From positions 1,674,001 to 1,738,000 of the forward strand of contig NZ_FLKM01000009.1 of assembly GCF_900086585.1 (NCBI RefSeq): a stretch of 64,000 nt of DNA, written 5' to 3'. This document shows positions 60,319 through 64,000 of the stretch, piece by piece. The position numbers and the translations under genes were made by a program. The notes beneath the pieces were generated by a model, which was not told the origin of the DNA, searched no databases, and saw nothing but the letters and a program-made list of their open reading frames with translations. The stretch's first letter is position 1. Each line of letters opens with the position of its first letter. Source of the stretch: Emergencia timonensis. Lineage in GTDB: Bacteria; Bacillota; Clostridia; Peptostreptococcales; Anaerovoracaceae.

Positions 60319-61743
60319 TTATTTTAAGTTCAACTTTTCCATTCGATACTGCAGCTTCTGGGGAGAAATAGACAATCTAGCCGCCACCTTAGCCAGTTTC
60401 CGATCCTGTTTCAAGGCTTCTGTTAGTATAAAAGATTCATAATTCTCCATCATCTGTTTTAAATTTACTCCATTCGTCGAAAGCATTTCTTTGATGGCTT
60501 CTGGTGAGAAAATAAGATCCTTTGATTCGACCGAATCCGCTTGAACAATTTCCTGCACGTTTCTGGCTGTTGCACCATCCTCCTCTATTTTCTGAAGTAA
60601 ATCCTGAACCGAATCCAATGTTATGAAATCACTATCTTCCATATTAAAGGCGCTCTCTATCGTATTTTTCAGTTCTCTGACATTCCCCGGCCACCTCCAT
60701 TTTGTAAATAGATGGAGAGTCATCTGCGTTAGTCCTTTGATATGTTTATTCATTTTCTGATTAAAGACTTTGATGAAGTGGTCTGTCAGTAGCAGTATGT
60801 CTTCTGGCCGTTCTCTTAACGGCGGCAGCATCAACTTAACAACACCAATTCTATAATAGAAGTCGGAACGGATTTTCCCTTTGTTTGTCAGCATTTCCGG
60901 GTTCTCATTGGAAGCTGATACAATTCGAACGTCGAATTTGATATCCTCCTTGCCTCCCACACGCCTCACTTTCTGTTCCTCTAATACTTTTAACAGCTTT
61001 GCCTGCATGGAGACATCCATGGAATTGACTTCATCTAAAAACAAGGTTCCTCCATCGGCTAGTTCAAAAAGGCCTTTTTTTGATTCTGCCCCAGTAAAAC
61101 CGCCCTTTTCCGTTCCAAAGAAAAGACTTTCCAATAGATTAGAAGGAATTGCAGCGCAGTTTTGTGAAATAAAAGGTCTATTCTTACGACTCGAAAGGGT
61201 ATGGAGCGCCTCGGCAACTAACTCTTTGCCCGTACCAGTTTCGCCGTAAATAATTGTAGGTGAATCATTTTTTGCGACTTCCCGCACAATGCGCTTCAGC
61301 CTGCTCATTTCTTCGTTCTGGGTCACAATATCGTCAAGAATAGAAAGATGGGGATTTACGTTTTCATCTGTGCCAATCTTCTTGCGATCGAGCAGTCTTG
61401 CTACATCAATAGCTCCCTGTATGGAACCGTCTTGATCCAAAATCGGATATGTCGTTGAGGAAATCGTCAACTGGAAATGATCCGTAGTCAAAGTCTGTTG
61501 CTGTCCGATGGTCACTTGACCGGTTTTCAAAGTTTTCATCACTGTGCTATTGTCGGCTGTAATTTCTTTATAGACATCGAGCAAGTATTTTCCTCTGACA
61601 TTTTTGCCAAATTCTAACTCGTCAATACCAAAATTACGGCAAGGTTTATAATACTCAACAATTCCCTCTTTGTTCACAACCATCAATCCAGCGACAGAAT
61701 CGCTGGATGAGATGATTCGATTCACTTCTTTCAGATAATCCAT
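60319..61743 (-). CDS. Sigma-54-dependent transcriptional activator
   Basis: Enhancer-binding protein of 474 residues. An N-terminal PAS-like sensor (about residues 10-115, SVAGLMVVNKEGIVEYYKPC) is followed by an AAA+ domain with Walker A IYGETGTGKELVAEAL, LDEVNSMDVSMQAKLLKVLE and the arginine-finger region RSDFYYRIGVV. A Fis-type HTH follows (DRKLAKVAARLSISPQKLQY). The sigma-54-contacting loop reads GGFTGA instead of GAFTGA. No RpoN gene is in the window. The hypothetical gene 61770-62618 lies 26 bases upstream on the same strand. Confidence 0.9.
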   Translation of the reverse strand: MDYLKEVNRIISSSDSVAGLMVVNKEGIVEYYKPCRNFGIDELEFGKNVRGKYLLDVYKEITADNSTVMKTLKTGQVTIGQQQTLTTDHFQLTISSTTYPILDQDGSIQGAIDVARLLDRKKIGTDENVNPHLSILDDIVTQNEEMSRLKRIVREVAKNDSPTIIYGETGTGKELVAEALHTLSSRKNRPFISQNCAAIPSNLLESLFFGTEKGGFTGAESKKGLFELADGGTLFLDEVNSMDVSMQAKLLKVLEEQKVRRVGGKEDIKFDVRIVSASNENPEMLTNKGKIRSDFYYRIGVVKLMLPPLRERPEDILLLTDHFIKVFNQKMNKHIKGLTQMTLHLFTKWRWPGNVRELKNTIESAFNMEDSDFITLDSVQDLLQKIEEDGATARNVQEIVQADSVESKDLIFSPEAIKEMLSTNGVNLKQMMENYESFILTEALKQDRKLAKVAARLSISPQKLQYRMEKLNLK

Positions 61744-61769
61744 GTATTAGACCCTTTCCTCACATCGTT

Positions 61770-62618
61770 TTATTGCTGCTGTTCAAATAAACGTCGAAGC
61801 AGTTTCTCCGTTCCAAACATTCTAGTTACCGACAACAGTTTGTCATCGCTCTCTGTAAACGGTCGATATATTTCTTGTATCATTCCCTCATCCAGAGTAT
61901 TGGAATCGATTCCATAGTAAACGCTGATTAAATTTGGTACCGTAAAATCACCGTTTAAGACGTTTCCGCCTACAAAAATAGTCAGCGGACTGTCCAATGC
62001 CAATTCTCTCGTTTTTCTATTCATCAGAGTTACGATATTGCCGCATGCATGACGCAAATCAATTTCCCGAATCAGTCCTACTAGACGGCCTGAGTTTGAA
62101 AAATGAACGACTCTGTCATTCACACGGTCAAATTCCGGCATGGTTAGAATGCCAAAACTTTCTACAGATGTTTTGATGCTTTCATAGGCCTGTCTTAAAT
62201 GCAGACGAAATTCGCGGTTATCTATATCTCCAATCAACGCATATTCGACTTCGTCCAAAGCACTTGCAATAATGCCTATATCTGTCTCACAGATCATCAG
62301 AGAATGTGTCGGTGGATATAGTACTGCAGTAACTGGAATCTCCTCGTCTAAATTGTCTTGCAGCACAACGGTTCCTACAATTAATTCGAAAAGCCACTGG
62401 CGCAGTAAAGGAACCGTAAAAGCAGTATCCTCACTGGGATTGAGCAAAAAATCCTTAATTTTCATTTCGGCATCCGGATCTTCCATATGCTCCATCCATG
62501 CGCCACTCATGATATTTATTTCTTCTTCATCTACGAATTTAAGCAATTTCAACATCTGCTTATGATAAGGCTGGTCCTGATCTCTGATTTCTTTGTAAAA
62601 ATCATGTTTCGAAGTCAT
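61770..62618 (-). CDS. Hypothetical protein next to the sigma-54 activator
   Basis: Protein of 282 residues, not recognised. Helical N-terminal third (YKEIRDQDQPYHKQMLKLLK, FVDEEEINIMSGAWMEHME) and a beta-rich later part (AVLYPPTHSLMICETDIGII, NSGRLVGLIREIDLRHACGN). No signal peptide or membrane helix. GGAGGTGG lies before the ATG. It sits between a YtcJ-like amidohydrolase and the sigma-54 activator on one strand, so a shared regulatory or metabolic unit is possible. A hairpin terminator separates it from the amidohydrolase gene. Confidence 0.68.
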   Translation of the reverse strand: MTSKHDFYKEIRDQDQPYHKQMLKLLKFVDEEEINIMSGAWMEHMEDPDAEMKIKDFLLNPSEDTAFTVPLLRQWLFELIVGTVVLQDNLDEEIPVTAVLYPPTHSLMICETDIGIIASALDEVEYALIGDIDNREFRLHLRQAYESIKTSVESFGILTMPEFDRVNDRVVHFSNSGRLVGLIREIDLRHACGNIVTLMNRKTRELALDSPLTIFVGGNVLNGDFTVPNLISVYYGIDSNTLDEGMIQEIYRPFTESDDKLLSVTRMFGTEKLLRRLFEQQQ

Positions 62619-62675
62619 CGTTCCACCTCCTCTACTCTGACTTTTTCTTTATTTTATCATAGATTGCAGAAAAAC

Positions 62676-62713
62676 AAAAGAGTGCATGGAGAAAACCTCT
62701 CCTGCACTCTTTT
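62676..62713 (-). terminator. Terminator of the amidohydrolase gene
   Basis: AAAAGAGTGCA (62676-62686) pairs with TGCACTCTTTT (62703-62713), with a GGAG/CTCC inner stem. On the minus strand the right-hand side is T-rich. Confidence 0.75.
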
Positions 62714-62720
62714 ACCTGTT

Positions 62721-64000
62721 TTATTTTTCGTATACTTTTTCTCCGCCCACGTAAGTAGCGGCAACACACACTTTGTCAATCTCTTCCGAAGGGACGCTCA
62801 AAAGATCATCACATAGCACGATGAAGTCGGCCTGATAGCCTGCCCTCAGCTGTCCGATATTTTTAAAGCCGGCCACACCTGCAGATGCTTTTGTATACAG
62901 TTTTACTGCCGTTTCAATATCTACTGCCTGGTCCTGACCGCAGTCTGTGCCATCGTAGGCTTTCCTCGTCACTGCTCCTTTAATGCAAGGGAATGGATCT
63001 GATGGAACTGCCCAGGAAGTTGCAGGCGCATCAGTGGAGAAACATAAGTTGACACCCTTTTCCAGCATTGTCTTTACTGGATATGTAGTCTTCGTTCTCT
63101 CTGGTCCCAAATTCTTCAGATAGCTTTCAATTTCTGCATAGAGGAAAATCGGCTGAGTTGCAAAAGCAAATCCCTTTTCGATTGTTTTTTCAATGGCCTG
63201 GTCTGATGGTTCCGTAATATGCTCCAGACGCAGATGCGGTGTATCGTCCAATGTCCATTTTTCTTCCTTATACACTCGATTGACCATTCTGTCAATTGTC
63301 TTGCCTCCCATGGCGTGCATAGAAAGCTGACAATGATATCTTTTACAGAAAGCGATGGCGCTTTCCATTTCTTCATCGGTAATCGTAGAGATTCCATATT
63401 CATCAGAATCAAGATAAGGTTCGTTCATCCACGCCGTTCTGCCAGATACGCTGCCATCACCAATCGTTTTGATGCCTGCAGAAAAAATCTGCTGATTCTT
63501 ATCAAACTGCTTTTCTGGGATTCTGAAATCAGGATCATTGTGGAAATAATTCCACATATAATAGATGCCAACCTTCTGTTTAAAACCTTTTTCTGCAGCT
63601 GCATAATAAAGGGCATAATTATCTGAAGGATCCATATTTCCCATATCACAGATTGCGGTAATGCCCTGTGATAATAATAGCTGACCTAAATCTGCTACCA
63701 AATCCGCTTTTTGATCTTGTGTAAGTGGCGGAAGCAGATGATTTACCAAGTCTCTTGCATTTTCACGCAGCACGCCGGTCGGTTCCCCATTCTCGTCTCT
63801 ATCGATGGCTCCGCCTTCTGGATCAGGTGTATCCTTTGTAACCCCTGCCATTTCCAGCGCTTTACTGTTGAGGCAGATGATATGTGCGCAGGTACGCAGC
63901 AAATAAACTGGTGAATCACTGCAGCCTTTGTCCAGATCATATCTGTTTGGCGAGCGTCTTTCAGCGAATTTACCTTCGTCATAACCCCAGCCTTTAATCC
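62721..64000 (-). CDS. YtcJ-like amidohydrolase, 5' end outside the window
   Basis: Amidohydrolase_3 family enzyme; about 426 residues are visible and the N-terminus lies beyond 64000. The frame is open to the end of the window (IKGWGYDEGKFAERRSPNRY). Family blocks are LNSKALEMAGVTKDTPDPEG, IKTIGDGSVSGRTAWMNEPY, MHAMGGKTIDRMVNRVY, LRLEHITEPSD, CFSTDAPATSWAVPSDPF with the metal aspartate, and the C-terminal IGQLRAGYQADFIVLCDDLL. The substrate is unknown. The internal GTG near 63902 is not the start. Confidence 0.9.
   Translation of the reverse strand, partial: IKGWGYDEGKFAERRSPNRYDLDKGCSDSPVYLLRTCAHIICLNSKALEMAGVTKDTPDPEGGAIDRDENGEPTGVLRENARDLVNHLLPPLTQDQKADLVADLGQLLLSQGITAICDMGNMDPSDNYALYYAAAEKGFKQKVGIYYMWNYFHNDPDFRIPEKQFDKNQQIFSAGIKTIGDGSVSGRTAWMNEPYLDSDEYGISTITDEEMESAIAFCKRYHCQLSMHAMGGKTIDRMVNRVYKEEKWTLDDTPHLRLEHITEPSDQAIEKTIEKGFAFATQPIFLYAEIESYLKNLGPERTKTTYPVKTMLEKGVNLCFSTDAPATSWAVPSDPFPCIKGAVTRKAYDGTDCGQDQAVDIETAVKLYTKASAGVAGFKNIGQLRAGYQADFIVLCDDLLSVPSEEIDKVCVAATYVGGEKVYEK

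Noticed and set aside
1-64000. rRNA or tRNA genes
   Set aside because: No cloverleaf with GGTTCGAAT-like T-arm and CCA-end context, and no rRNA motifs, were seen by eye; a tRNAscan run would settle it.

Overview
The window is chromosomal DNA of a low-to-moderate GC, anaerobic, endospore-forming Firmicute of class Clostridia. The evidence is a spoIIIA operon, RNase J, Asp23, YlbF, many AGGAGG-type ribosome binding sites, and the dense xseA-xseB-ispA-dxs-tlyA and mutS-mutL-miaA clusters. A lineage near Eubacteriales Family XIII/Anaerovoracaceae is plausible but cannot be proven from the sequence alone. No rRNA, tRNA, CRISPR array, complete IS element or prophage was seen.

Layout. Positions 1-9.9 kb are housekeeping: the 3' part of leuS, RNase J, a YlbF-type protein, efp, then mltG-trmR-trhP (cell wall, plus wobble-uridine hydroxylation and methylation), a CNNM/CorC-type protein and a zinc-ribbon membrane protein. 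At 9.95-15.1 kb lies a Tet(M)-like GTPase fused to a Rae1/YacP-type NYN nuclease. It is followed by a degenerate ABC-ATPase/LytTR fusion regulator, two LytTR-like direct repeats, and an ABC exporter. Positions 15.2-28 kb are accessory and rich in regulators, each with visible operators: a frameshifted DUF1294 gene, an EFR1-type flavodoxin/ferredoxin, a DUF4268-like protein, a subtilase, a TetR regulon with two matching palindromes, a second TetR beside a DUF5692-like membrane protein, BlaI plus an M56 peptidase, and a tandem-MerR regulator driving an ABC exporter.

Positions 28-32.6 kb carry spoIIIAA-AH, the mother-cell part of the engulfment-stage channel. SpoIIIAF is cut to its two membrane helices, and a strongly structured 284-bp segment flanked by 16-bp direct repeats sits between spoIIIAB and spoIIIAC. 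Positions 32.7-40.5 kb are asp23-nusB-(Kae1-like)-xseA-xseB-ispA-dxs-tlyA-aminotransferase. Positions 40.6-45 kb are accessory: a WG-repeat protein, a membrane protein, a decayed DUF3791/DUF3990-like cassette and hypotheticals. Positions 45-55.6 kb are mutS-mutL-miaA, a tyrosine recombinase, an EamA transporter, a PLP lyase of the methionine gamma-lyase/aluminium-resistance family, a VTT-domain protein, a CsaA-like tRNA-binding protein and a LysM protein flanked by two LexA boxes. Positions 55.6-59.2 kb are AT-rich and gene-poor, with fragments (a ParB-like pseudogene, a start-less reading frame). Positions 59.2-64 kb hold, on the minus strand, a DUF1266-like protein, a sigma-54 activator, a hypothetical and a YtcJ-like amidohydrolase running off the end.

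The most unusual signals are four reasons to look again. (1) A family of about 100-bp intergenic repeats (copies at 4.44, 32.67, 43.30 and 45.03 kb) starts on a TATAAT box. Its hairpin arms differ between copies but keep pairing, and three copies end on a second -10-like box. (2) The translational GTPase-NYN nuclease fusion. (3) The dead-ABC/LytTR regulator with operator repeats spaced exactly 21 bp. (4) The structured insertion inside the spoIIIA operon.
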